The notes under the pieces: generated by a model
What the model saw: the letters and a program-made list of their open reading frames with translations, nothing else
Database searches by the model: none
Told to the model about the DNA's origin: nothing
From: Tardiphaga sp.
GTDB lineage: Bacteria; Pseudomonadota; Alphaproteobacteria; Rhizobiales; Xanthobacteraceae
Length of the DNA: 41,563 nucleotides
Reading direction: 5' to 3'
Assembly (NCBI RefSeq): GCF_028290785.1
Contig: NZ_JAQGJD010000381.1
Coordinates: 1 to 41,563 of the forward strand
Made by a program: the position numbers and the translations under genes
Shown here: positions 9,049-16,956 of the stretch, piece by piece
Layout of the letters: every line of letters begins with the position of its first letter
How positions within the stretch are numbered: position 1 is the stretch's first letter

Positions 9049-9822
9049 ATGACCGACCATAACGACATGACGGCGCCGCGCCGATCCATAGCCGAATTGC
9101 GCGCGCTGACGCCGGCGCGCGTCGGGCTCGGCCGCAGCGGCGCCAGCCTGACCACGGGAGCGTTGCTAGATTTCACCCTCGACCATGCCCGGGCGCGGGA
9201 CGCCGTGCATTCGCCGTTCGACGCAGCGCTGGTCGCGGCCGGACTTGCAGGACTTGGGCTGGAAACCATCGTGGTATCGAGTCAGGCACATGATCGAAGC
9301 GAATATCTGAAACGGCCCGATCTCGGCCGCAAGCTCGATCCCGAATCGCAACATCTGCTGGCGCGTGCGGACGTCGCCCCGTGCGACGTTGCCATCGTGA
9401 TTGGCGACGGCCTGTCGCCCGCCGCGGTCAATGCCCATGCCGCCGACCTCGTCCAGGCGCTGCTGCCGAAACTCGCAGGTCTCACCATCGGTCCTGCCGT
9501 GATCGCCTGCGGCGCACGGGTGGCGCTCGGCGACGAGATCGGCGCGCTGCTGCAGGCGCGAATGACCATCCTGTTGATCGGCGAACGGCCCGGCCTGTCC
9601 GCGCCGCACAGCCTCGGCGCCTACATCACCGCCGATCCGAAGCCGGGCCTGACCGACGCCGACCGCAACTGCGTCTCCAACATTCAGGCTGCCGGGCTCA
9701 GCTATGAGGAGGGCGCCGTCAAGATCGCCTGGCTGGCGCGCGAGGGCCTGTCCCGCGGGATCACTGGCGTGGCGCTGAAGGACGAGAGCGGGTTGAAGCC
9801 GGCAGTCATTGCTCCGCTTTAG
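9049..9822 (+). CDS. eutC: Ethanolamine ammonia-lyase small subunit EutC
   Basis: A 257-residue EutC, the small subunit that with EutB binds adenosylcobalamin and completes ethanolamine ammonia-lyase. Recognisable blocks are [43 protein letters not shown]-like [43 protein letters not shown] and [16 protein letters not shown]. Length fits the family (about 250-300). It starts 19 bp after the hpnP stop, close enough for co-transcription with hpnP, rather than next to eutB as in most organisms. A second in-frame ATG seven codons in is an alternative start. No terminator is obvious before it. The palindromic repeat begins only a few bases after its stop. Confidence 0.94.
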   Translation: MTDHNDMTAPRRSIAELRALTPARVGLGRSGASLTTGALLDFTLDHARARDAVHSPFDAALVAAGLAGLGLETIVVSSQAHDRSEYLKRPDLGRKLDPESQHLLARADVAPCDVAIVIGDGLSPAAVNAHAADLVQALLPKLAGLTIGPAVIACGARVALGDEIGALLQARMTILLIGERPGLSAPHSLGAYITADPKPGLTDADRNCVSNIQAAGLSYEEGAVKIAWLAREGLSRGITGVALKDESGLKPAVIAPL

Positions 9823-9825
9823 GGT

Positions 9826-9943
9826 TCGTCATTGCGAGGAGCCCTTGCGACGAAGCAATCCAGTTCTTCTACGTATGCGGCTTTCTGGATTGCTTCGCTC
9901 AGCGAAATTCGCCTTCGGCGATTTTCGCTGGCTCGCAATGACG
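9826..9943. repeat. Palindromic intergenic repeat, copy 1
   Basis: A long inverted repeat. The left arm starts CGTCATTGCGAGGAGC and runs to GAAGCAATCCAG; the right arm runs from CTGGATTGCTTCG to GCTCGCAATGACG. The same family recurs in opposite orientation at 41422-41510 after alaS. Such elements are dispersed in intergenic DNA of Bradyrhizobium and relatives. It lies just after eutC and could fold as a transcript-end hairpin. Confidence 0.85.
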
Positions 9944-10159
9944 GCTGCGAGGGCACTGTTCCCAGCGGATTTATGGCGCCAAAGCAGCCTGTACCCGGCA
10001 CCCCCGGCTTGCGAGGGGTCATACAGACCTGTTAAACATACCCGCCAAATTTACTGCATGTTTTCAAGGGTTAGTGCTGTTCGGTCCGGCCGATTCCAGC
10101 CTCATTGATGCCCCGGATGCTTGCTAGGCGACGATGCCTTCGACAGGACTGGATAGCTG
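9944..10159. other. Intergenic region upstream of the MMPL gene
   Basis: About 216 bp between the repeat and the MMPL gene. It includes a comparatively AT-rich stretch (10020-10065), a reasonable place for a promoter, but no convincing -35/-10 pair or EcfG match was found. Small open frames here have no recognisable protein features. Confidence 0.5.
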
Positions 10160-12529
10160 ATGCACGATATCAATTCGCACGACGCCGACCTCAGGAAATT
10201 GGGGAAACGGCCCGTCAGCATCGCGTTCGGTCTGGAGCGTATCGGCCTGATCGCCGTCAAGGCGCCGGTAGTGTCGTGCCTGATCCTGCTGGCGCTGGTG
10301 ATCGCCGCGATCTTCGGCATCCAGCGCATCAAGATCGACGATTCCCTCAGCCAGCTGTTCCGCTCAAATTCCAAGGAATACCGCCAGTACGAGGAGGTCA
10401 CCAAACGCTTCCCGTCGAGCGAGTTCGACGTGCTGGTGGTGGTCGAAGGCAAGACGCTGCTGGAACGCCAGAACCTCGAAAAGGTCCGCGACCTCGTCAC
10501 CGACCTGCAACTGGTGGATGGCGTGCGCGGCCTGATCTCGCTGTTTTCGGCGCGCCAGGCGCCGGCGCCCGGCAAGTTGCCGGCGGCGTTGTTTCCCTCC
10601 GAACTGCCGGAAGGCGCGGCCTATGACAGCTTCATCCAGACGGTAAAGAGCAACGAGATCATCCGCGGCAAGCTTCTGTCCGACGACGGCACGCTGGCGC
10701 TGATCGTGCTGTCGCTCGATCCCGCCGTGGTCAGCAACAACAAGCTGACCAAGGCGGTCGGCGATATCCGCAAGATCATGAACGACGATCTCGCCGACTC
10801 CAACCTGACCAAGCAGTTGTCCGGCGTGCCGGTGATGCAGCTCGAGATCCGCAACGCGGTGGAAAGGGACGGGCTGATCTACAACGTGGCGGGCATTCTC
10901 GCCGGCTGCCTGATCGCGATCATCTTCTTCCGCAAGGTCTCGTTCATGATCGTCGCGGCGTTTCCGCCGCTGCTGGCGATCCTGTTGGCGCTCGGCGCGC
11001 TCGGCTGGGCCGGCTTCAGCCTCAACATGTTCCTCAACGTGATGACGCCGCTGATCATGGTGATCAGCTTCTCGGACTCGATGCAGCTCACCTTCGCCGC
11101 GCGCGACCGGCTGATCGCCGGGGAGGACAAGTACTCGGCATTCAAGAATGCCGTCCTGGTTGTCGGCCCGGCCTGCGTGCTGACTCACGCGACCGCGGGC
11201 ATTTCGTTCCTGGCGCTGCAGTTCTCCGACTCCGACCTGATCCGCGCCTTCGGCGAGGCCGGTCTCGCTGCGACCGCCATTGCGCTAGTTGCGGTGTTGT
11301 CGCTGGTACCGGTGTTCGGCGTGCTGCTGGTGCGCAACGAGAAGGCATTCTCCGCCAAATTCCAGGCGGCCGACTCCGGCGTCACCGCGCTGCGCGCGTT
11401 CTGCTACTGGATCGCCGTGCGCATGGTCGGCCGTCCCGGGCTGTTCAGCCTGATCTCTGTCATTCTCGTCGGCGGCCTTGCGGTGGTCTACGCCAACCTG
11501 GAGCCGCGCTATCGTCTGGCCGATCAGGTGCCGGACAAGGAGCAGGCGGTGGCCGCCTCGGGTCGCCTTGACGCCAAGCTGACCGGTGCCAATCCGATCG
11601 ACGTGCTGATCGAATTCCCCAAGGGGCAGGACCTGTATTCGCCGGAAACGCTCGCGACTATCGCCGACGTGCATTCGCTGGTCGAGAAGTCGGCCGGCGT
11701 CGGCAATGTCTGGTCGCTGGAGACGCTGCGCCGCTGGCTCGCCGAGAAGGCGGGCAGTAACGACGTCGCGACGCTGAAGGAATATGTCAGCGTGATCCCC
11801 GAACATCTGGTGCGCCGCTTCATATCGGCCGACCAGATGGCGGTGGTGGTGTCCGGTCGCGTGCCGGATCTCGATTCCAGCGCGATCCTGCCGGTGGTCG
11901 ACAAGCTCGATGGCCTGCTCAACGAAGTCCGCACCAAGCATCCCGGCTATGAAATCGCGGTGACCGGCCTGTCGGCCATCGCTGCGCGTAACTCCGCCGG
12001 CATGATCGAAAAGCTCAACCACGGCCTGACCATCGAATTCGGCCTGGTGGCGATCTTCATCGGCCTCGCCTTCCGCTCCTGGGTGGTGATGTTGGCCTGC
12101 ATTCTGCCGGGCATCTTTCCGGTGGTGCTGTCAGGCTTCGTGCTGTGGCTGCTCGGCGAGGGCCTGCAATTCGCCAGCGTGGTCGCGCTGACGGTGTCGT
12201 TCGGCCTCGGCCTCAGCGCCACCATTCACTTCCTCAACCGCCTGCGGCTGGAAGATACGCCGGGCACCGATCCCGCCATCGCGGTGGAACGCGCCACGGT
12301 GCTGGTCGGTCCGGCGCTGATCCTGACCACGGTGGTGCTGGCCTGCGGTCTCGTCGTGACCGTATTCTCCGACCTGCCGTCGCTGCGGCTGTTCGGATGG
12401 CTCAGCGCCTTCGCCATGGTGGCGGCGCTGTTCGCCGATCTGTTCATCCTGCGCCCGACCGCGATGTGGCTGATCAACCTGCAGCAGAAGATCAGCGGCA
12501 GCTCGGTGCTGGCCAAGCCGGCTGAGTAG
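10160..12529 (+). CDS. MMPL/RND-superfamily membrane protein
   Basis: A 789-residue membrane protein with the duplicated RND plan: a first membrane helix at about residues 35-52, a large periplasmic loop, a helix bundle at about 240-395, another single helix near 430-447, a second loop, then a final helix bundle at about 630-775. It resembles MMPL/sterol-sensing-domain-like transporters and is a distant relative of HpnN, encoded 10 kb downstream. No adaptor or outer-membrane channel gene is adjacent. By family it could export a lipid or hydrophobic compound; proximity to the hopanoid operon suggests, but does not prove, a lipid cargo. The ATG at 10160 is chosen because it precedes a cytoplasmic N-terminus and the first helix. 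It converges with the minus-strand gene at 12566. Confidence 0.85.
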   Translation: MHDINSHDADLRKLGKRPVSIAFGLERIGLIAVKAPVVSCLILLALVIAAIFGIQRIKIDDSLSQLFRSNSKEYRQYEEVTKRFPSSEFDVLVVVEGKTLLERQNLEKVRDLVTDLQLVDGVRGLISLFSARQAPAPGKLPAALFPSELPEGAAYDSFIQTVKSNEIIRGKLLSDDGTLALIVLSLDPAVVSNNKLTKAVGDIRKIMNDDLADSNLTKQLSGVPVMQLEIRNAVERDGLIYNVAGILAGCLIAIIFFRKVSFMIVAAFPPLLAILLALGALGWAGFSLNMFLNVMTPLIMVISFSDSMQLTFAARDRLIAGEDKYSAFKNAVLVVGPACVLTHATAGISFLALQFSDSDLIRAFGEAGLAATAIALVAVLSLVPVFGVLLVRNEKAFSAKFQAADSGVTALRAFCYWIAVRMVGRPGLFSLISVILVGGLAVVYANLEPRYRLADQVPDKEQAVAASGRLDAKLTGANPIDVLIEFPKGQDLYSPETLATIADVHSLVEKSAGVGNVWSLETLRRWLAEKAGSNDVATLKEYVSVIPEHLVRRFISADQMAVVVSGRVPDLDSSAILPVVDKLDGLLNEVRTKHPGYEIAVTGLSAIAARNSAGMIEKLNHGLTIEFGLVAIFIGLAFRSWVVMLACILPGIFPVVLSGFVLWLLGEGLQFASVVALTVSFGLGLSATIHFLNRLRLEDTPGTDPAIAVERATVLVGPALILTTVVLACGLVVTVFSDLPSLRLFGWLSAFAMVAALFADLFILRPTAMWLINLQQKISGSSVLAKPAE

Positions 12530-12532
12530 GGC

Positions 12533-12552
12533 TCGTTGCCCCGGGGAAACGA
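12533..12552. terminator. Possible hairpin between convergent genes
   Basis: An almost perfect 20-bp palindrome, with a CCCCGGGG centre flanked by TCGTT and AACGA, sits in the 36-bp gap between the MMPL stop and the stop of the minus-strand gene. It has essentially no loop and no T-tract, so a terminator role is only a suggestion. Confidence 0.3.
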
Positions 12553-12565
12553 GGACGCAAGGCTC

Positions 12566-13063
12566 TCAGCCCCTGACCATGCTGATCTGCACGGCGCGGA
12601 TTTCGCCCTTGGAATTGATCGACACCGACTGCTTGTTGCCGCGGGTCGTCAGGGAGATGGTGGCGGCGAAGCCGGCGGCTTCGACGAAGACGTCGATCTG
12701 GCCGCCCCCGGCGCGGCCGTTCAGGTTGCCGTAAATGCCGCGGCTGGCTTCGCTCCAGCTACCGGAGACGTTGTTGCCATTGCTGGTGACGTTGCTGCTG
12801 AGATCGAATTTGTAGCTGTCGCTGGCGCAGCGCAGCGTCTGCGCCAGGGCATTGCTGCCATCCACCTTGTAGGTGGCGCGGCAACGGATGCGCTCGGACG
12901 AGCCGTCCGACAGCGAGACCGTTCCGGTGCCGTTCCACGAGCCGTCAAATCCCGCGAACGGGCCGGATTGGGCGTGGCTGGCGGATACCGAAAGCATCAA
13001 AATTGCGCCCACGCCGGCGGCTTTGATCGCGTGACCCAATACATTCGCACCGAGCAAATTCAT
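12566..13063 (-). CDS. Hypothetical secreted protein
   Basis: A 165-residue protein that I do not recognise by name. The start is placed at the ATG (13061-13063) because it begins a clear Sec signal peptide (AAGVGAILMLSVSASHAQS, cleavage expected after about residue 32). The mature part is glycine-, serine- and threonine-rich and looks beta-stranded: FDGSWNGTGTVSL, a Cys in RIRCRATYKV and another in LRCASDSYKF that could pair, then NVSGSWSEASRGIYGNLNG. A longer in-frame extension to 13261 would put 66 unrelated residues before the signal peptide and is rejected. The protein is probably periplasmic or exported. Its stop converges with the MMPL gene. No functional link to hopanoids is evident. 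Confidence 0.72.
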   Translation of the reverse strand: MNLLGANVLGHAIKAAGVGAILMLSVSASHAQSGPFAGFDGSWNGTGTVSLSDGSSERIRCRATYKVDGSNALAQTLRCASDSYKFDLSSNVTSNGNNVSGSWSEASRGIYGNLNGRAGGGQIDVFVEAAGFAATISLTTRGNKQSVSINSKGEIRAVQISMVRG

Positions 13064-13508
13064 GTGACTTTTCCCGCAAATGGCGCCGTTAGATCGGTGC
13101 GCCGCATCGAAGTTTAAGTGTCGCTGCATGACTTTAGGTTCATCAGAATTAAGCATCTCCCGGCGGATTTGAAGTACCCCGCAACCGGCGCCGGCCAGTA
13201 AAGTTCCATGATCACCCGGCGGCCCTTCGAAGCAATGCGAATTCGGCGGGGGCAGGTGCACTGACCGGCATAGCTATTTAAAATCAGCATCTTCCCGGAA
13301 CGCTTTGAGCTCTCGGGGATTTTCCGACTGGCGCGATCTGGCCGAATATGGGTGCTCTTGAAGCCGGTGAATTGCTGTGTCTGGTTTGCATCCCTCGACG
13401 CTAATCCGCTGAATACCCTCAAGATAACGGCTGATCGGCGATGCGAACGTTTCTGTTTATGCTATGCAGCATCCGGGCTGAACTCTGTCACCACACTGAA
13501 GGAAGACA
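13064..13508. other. Divergent intergenic region, 445 bp
   Basis: Separates the two divergently transcribed secreted-protein genes and probably holds promoters for both. It is less GC-rich than the genes. No consensus -35/-10 pair, EcfG motif or RNA structure could be assigned. A 102-codon minus-strand open frame inside (13114-13422) lacks signal, domain or coding character and is not called. An AAGGAAG ribosome-binding site for the plus-strand gene lies at its right end. Confidence 0.5.
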
Positions 13509-13742
13509 ATGCGTAAATTTTTCTTGGTACTGTCCGTGCTCTCCGTTTCGGCCTCCACGGGCGCGTTGGCCCAGCAGCGCGGCGGCACCGATGCGGAGCA
13601 GAAGGCCTGCACCCGCGACGTTCAGAAGTTTTGCCGGCCGCTGATGGACCAGGGCGATCTCGTCATCCTGTCCTGCCTCAAGGAAAATCGCCCCAAGCTG
13701 TCGAAGCCCTGCAACGAAGTGCTGGTCAGCCACGGTCAGTAA
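13509..13742 (+). CDS. Small secreted cysteine-rich repeat protein
   Basis: A 77-residue protein with a typical Sec signal peptide (MRKFFLVLSVLSVSASTGALAQ, cleavage near residue 22). The mature part of about 55 residues holds four cysteines in the order KACTRDVQKFC, LSCLKEN, KPCNEV, a spacing like one unit of the cysteine-rich GLG1-type repeat found in many rhizobial secreted proteins; two disulfides are likely. An AAGGAAG ribosome-binding site precedes the ATG by about 6 nt. Its role is unknown. It lies about 200 bp upstream of hpnC on the same strand, but the gap contains a possible promoter, so it need not be part of the hopanoid operon. Confidence 0.75.
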   Translation: MRKFFLVLSVLSVSASTGALAQQRGGTDAEQKACTRDVQKFCRPLMDQGDLVILSCLKENRPKLSKPCNEVLVSHGQ

Positions 13743-13834
13743 GCTTCGTCCGAAGCAATACGGATTGCCCGTTGGGGTGCGCCAAACGGCGATCCGGCCT
13801 GATTTGGCCGGACCGATAAATCGACATATTGGCA

Positions 13835-13864
13835 TTGGTTTAGCGCGAGGATTTCCCCTATATG
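13835..13864 (+). promoter_or_regulatory. Candidate housekeeping promoter upstream of hpnC
   Basis: TTGGTT (13835-13840), an 18-nt spacer and TATATG (13859-13864) lie about 85 bp before the hpnC start. The match is modest, but the position fits a promoter for the hpnCDE-shc-hpnG operon. No EcfG-type motif occurs here, unlike hpnP. Confidence 0.3.
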
Positions 13865-13949
13865 GGGGCTCGCGACCGACCCGCCGCCGGTATTCCGGCA
13901 CATGGCGAGGTTCGGACCCATATGTTCCAACCCAACGTAGCCAGTCCTG

Positions 13950-14828
13950 ATGACCCCTGCGAGCGACTTGCGATCTGGCAAGACCCACAAGGACGAGAAC
14001 TTCCCGGTTGCGTCGTGGGTCATTCACCCACGCCACCGGGCGTTGATCCTTGCCTTCTATAATTTCGTCCGTACCGCCGACGACATCGCCGACCATGCCT
14101 CGCTGGATGACGCCGCGAAACTTGCACTGCTCGACGAGCTGGAGGCCGATCTGCTGGGGCAGGGCAACGGCCAGCCCGAGGCGGTGGCGCTGCGTTCCGC
14201 GCTCGCCGCGCGCGCGATGCCGCCGCGCCATGCGCTCGATGTGCTCACCGCGTTCCGCATGGACGTCACCAAGCGGCGCTATGCGGACTGGGACGAACTC
14301 ATCCATTACTGTTCATTCTCCGCGATGCCGGTGGGACGCTTCATGCTTGACGTGCACGGCGAGAGCCAAGCCACCTGGCCGGCCTCGGACGCACTCTGCG
14401 CGGCGCTGCAGATCAACAACCACCTGCAGGATTGCGGCGACGACTACCGCGCCCTCGACCGCGTCTACATCCCCAGCGAAACGCTGGCGCGGCACGGCGC
14501 CTCCATCGAGGACATCAAACTGTCCACGTCCACGCCTGCGCTGCGCGCCTGTTTCCGCGAGTTGGCTGCCAAAACCGAGACGCTGATGGTCGAAAGTGAA
14601 TCCCTGGTGGGCCATGTCGCCGACGTCCGGCTCGGCTGCGAGATTTCGGTGATCCAGACCTTTTCCTGGCAGATCCTCAAGCTGTTGAAAGCCCGCGATC
14701 CACTCAGTGAAAACGTGCATCTGTCGAAGCCGGCAATGGCTGGCTTTGCACTGGTCGGCCTGGCCGGCGGCCTGTGGCGTCGTGCCACCGGCAGCGCGCC
14801 GCTGTCCCGTTCGACGCCGGGCGCATGA
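13950..14828 (+). CDS. hpnC: Hydroxysqualene synthase HpnC
   Basis: A 292-residue squalene/phytoene synthase-family protein. The N-terminus carries the HpnC-typical DENFPVAS segment. The first Asp-rich motif is YNFVRTADDIADHA and the second lies around LQDCGDDYRALDRVYIP. In the HpnCDE route, HpnC converts presqualene diphosphate to hydroxysqualene. It is the first gene of a tightly packed operon (hpnC-hpnD-hpnE-shc-hpnG), and its stop overlaps the hpnD start (ATGA). The C-terminal about 30 residues are low in conservation. The ATG at 13950 gives a normal N-terminus just before the conserved block; it lacks a strong ribosome-binding site. Earlier ATG codons near 13922 are in a different frame. 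Confidence 0.94.
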   Translation: MTPASDLRSGKTHKDENFPVASWVIHPRHRALILAFYNFVRTADDIADHASLDDAAKLALLDELEADLLGQGNGQPEAVALRSALAARAMPPRHALDVLTAFRMDVTKRRYADWDELIHYCSFSAMPVGRFMLDVHGESQATWPASDALCAALQINNHLQDCGDDYRALDRVYIPSETLARHGASIEDIKLSTSTPALRACFRELAAKTETLMVESESLVGHVADVRLGCEISVIQTFSWQILKLLKARDPLSENVHLSKPAMAGFALVGLAGGLWRRATGSAPLSRSTPGA

Positions 14829-15667
14829 ACCAGATGAACACCGAACCGCACACCAGCGAGGCTCAGGGCATCGCAGTCGGCAGCTCGTTCTACGCGGCGA
14901 TGCGGATCCTGCCGCGCGCCCAGCGCGACGCCATGTTCCAGATCTATAGCTTCTGCCGCCAAGTCGATGACATCGCCGATTCCGACGGCCCGCGTGACGT
15001 CAGGCTCGCCGCGTTGCAGCAGTGGCGCGTGGACATCGACGCGCTCTATGCCGGCCATCCGCCGGCGCGGGTGCGCGACTATGTGGCGCCGATCGCGCAG
15101 TTCGGCATGCGCCGCGAGGATTTCATCGCCGTTATCGATGGCATGGAAATGGATGTGCCCGCCGACATCCGCGCGCCCGACGACGCGACGCTTGATCTGT
15201 ATTGCGATCGCGTCGCCAGCGCCGTGGGCCGGCTGTCAGTAAAAGTGTTCGGCCTGCCGGACGACGACGGCATCCTGCTGGCGCATCATCTCGGCCGCGC
15301 GCTGCAGCTCACCAACATCCTGCGCGATATCGACGAAGACGCCGGCATCGGCCGTCTCTATCTGCCGCGCGAAATGCTGTTTCATGCCGGCATCACCTCC
15401 AGCGATCCGGACGTGGTGATCGCCAGCCCGGCGCTGCCGAAGGTCTGCGCGCCGCTGGTGCTGCGGGCGCGGGCGCATTTCAAGAAGTCCGACGAGATCA
15501 TGAAGCGCAACAAGCGTCGCAACGTGCGCGCGCCGCGCATCATGTCGAAATACTACGGCAGGATTCTCGAACTGCTGGTCAAGCGCGGCTTTGCGCTGCC
15601 GCGCGATCCGGTTCGTCTCGGCAAGGCGTCGAAGATGGCCATCCTGCTGCGATACGCGATCATCTGA
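14825..15667 (+). CDS. hpnD: Presqualene diphosphate synthase HpnD
   Basis: A 280-residue squalene synthase-like enzyme. It contains SFYAAMRILPRAQRDAMF, the first Asp-rich motif (YSFCRQVDDIADSD) and the second (NILRDIDEDAGIGRLYLPRE), both needed for Mg-diphosphate binding. HpnD condenses two farnesyl diphosphates to presqualene diphosphate, the substrate for HpnC. The ATG at 14825 overlaps the hpnC stop; a second ATG three codons later is also possible. The upstream extension to 14774 lies in hpnC and is rejected. The C-terminus ends in a basic KRGFALPRDPVRLGKASK segment. The tandem paralogous pair hpnC/hpnD in one operon with hpnE is the standard bacterial three-enzyme squalene route. Confidence 0.95.
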   Translation: MNQMNTEPHTSEAQGIAVGSSFYAAMRILPRAQRDAMFQIYSFCRQVDDIADSDGPRDVRLAALQQWRVDIDALYAGHPPARVRDYVAPIAQFGMRREDFIAVIDGMEMDVPADIRAPDDATLDLYCDRVASAVGRLSVKVFGLPDDDGILLAHHLGRALQLTNILRDIDEDAGIGRLYLPREMLFHAGITSSDPDVVIASPALPKVCAPLVLRARAHFKKSDEIMKRNKRRNVRAPRIMSKYYGRILELLVKRGFALPRDPVRLGKASKMAILLRYAII

Positions 15668-16923
15668 TGCAGAACACAGCCCACATCATCGGTGCCGGAA
15701 TTTCCGGCCTCGCCGCCGCGGTACGGCTCGCCAATGCCGGTTTCCAGGTCCACGTCCACGAGGCCACGCAGCAGGCCGGCGGCCGCTGCAGGTCCTATTT
15801 CGACGCGCAGACTCAACTGGTCATCGACAACGGCAACCATCTGCTGCTGTCCGGCAATCGCCACGCGATCGCCTACGCCAAATCGATCGGCACCGAAGCC
15901 GGCCTCGTCGGTCCGGCGCGCGCGCAGTTTCCGTTCGTTGATATCAAGACCGGCAAGCGCTGGCAGCTCGATCTCGGCAACGGCCGCATTCCGACCTGGC
16001 TGTTCGACAAGAATCGCCGCGTCCCCGACACGTCCGTCAGCGACTACCTCGCGCTGGCGCCGCTGATCTGGTCGTCGCCCAACCGGCTGGTCGGCGATGC
16101 CATCCCCTGCGAGGGCGTACTCTACGACCGGCTGGTGCAGCCGCTGCTGCTGGCCGCTCTCAACGTCGATCCGCCGGAAGGCTCCGCGGGCCTCGCCGGC
16201 GCGATCGTGCGCGAGACTCTGCTCGCCGGCGGCCATGCCTGCCGCCCGCTGATCGCGCGCGACGGCCTCAGCGCCGTGCTGGTCGAGCCCGCCATCGAGC
16301 TGTTGCGCGCGAAGGGCGCCGGCATTCATTTCGGCCACGAACTGCGCAGCTACACCATGGCCGGCGATCGCGTCGGCACGCTGCACTTCGGCGCCGAGGA
16401 CACCATTGCGCTTGGCGCGGAAGACGTAGTGGTGATGGCGGTGCCGCCGCGCGCGGCCACGTCGATGCTGCCCGGCCTGAAAGCACCGACGAAATTCCGT
16501 GCCATCGTCAATGCGCATTTTCGTTTCGATCCGCCTGCGGGTTTGCCCGACCTGACGGGCGTGGTCGGCGGTTTGATCGAATGGCTGTTTGCGTTTCCGC
16601 AGCGACTCTCGATCACCATCAGCGGCGCCGATCGCCTGATCGACGTGCCGCGCGAACAATTGGCGCAGCAGATCTGGGACGACATTTGCAAAGTCGCTGA
16701 TATCACTGCCGAGTTGCCGCCGTGGCAGATCGTGCGCGAACGCCGCGCCACCTTCGAGGCTACGCCGGGACAGAACGCGCTGCGGCCTGGCCCGGTCACC
16801 AAGTTCAAGAACCTGTTCCTGGCCGGCGACTGGACGGATACCGGATTGCCCGCCACCATCGAAGGCTCGGTGCGCTCCGGCGACCGCGCCGCGGATCTCG
16901 TGCTGGCGATGCGGCCGGCGTGA
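15667..16923 (+). CDS. hpnE: Hydroxysqualene dehydroxylase HpnE
   Basis: A 418-residue FAD-dependent amine-oxidase-fold protein. The N-terminal dinucleotide motif is HIIGAGISGLAAAVRLANAG, and the C-terminal flavin-contact segment is LFLAGDWTDTGLPATIEGS. HpnE reductively removes the hydroxyl of hydroxysqualene to give squalene, finishing the pathway begun by HpnD and HpnC. The ATG at 15667-15669 shares one base with the hpnD stop (TGATG), so the genes are translationally coupled. In-frame sequence upstream to 15202 is inside hpnD and is not part of the gene. Length is typical (about 415-430). A 33-bp gap follows before shc. Confidence 0.95.
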   Translation: MQNTAHIIGAGISGLAAAVRLANAGFQVHVHEATQQAGGRCRSYFDAQTQLVIDNGNHLLLSGNRHAIAYAKSIGTEAGLVGPARAQFPFVDIKTGKRWQLDLGNGRIPTWLFDKNRRVPDTSVSDYLALAPLIWSSPNRLVGDAIPCEGVLYDRLVQPLLLAALNVDPPEGSAGLAGAIVRETLLAGGHACRPLIARDGLSAVLVEPAIELLRAKGAGIHFGHELRSYTMAGDRVGTLHFGAEDTIALGAEDVVVMAVPPRAATSMLPGLKAPTKFRAIVNAHFRFDPPAGLPDLTGVVGGLIEWLFAFPQRLSITISGADRLIDVPREQLAQQIWDDICKVADITAELPPWQIVRERRATFEATPGQNALRPGPVTKFKNLFLAGDWTDTGLPATIEGSVRSGDRAADLVLAMRPA

Positions 16924-16956
16924 CGGCGAGATGTTTTTGACGACGAGTACATCAAC

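Noticed and set aside
9826-9943. Possible CRISPR or attachment site
   Set aside because: Only two arms of one palindrome are present, with no regular spacers and no cas or integrase genes; it matches an intergenic repeat family.
9809-10108. Short open frames inside the repeat after eutC
   Set aside because: They derive from the palindromic repeat itself and recur at its second copy (41275-41535), so they reflect the repeat rather than genes.
13114-13422. A 102-codon minus-strand open frame in the 445-bp gap
   Set aside because: No ribosome-binding site, domain or signal peptide, and the amino acid composition is not protein-like.
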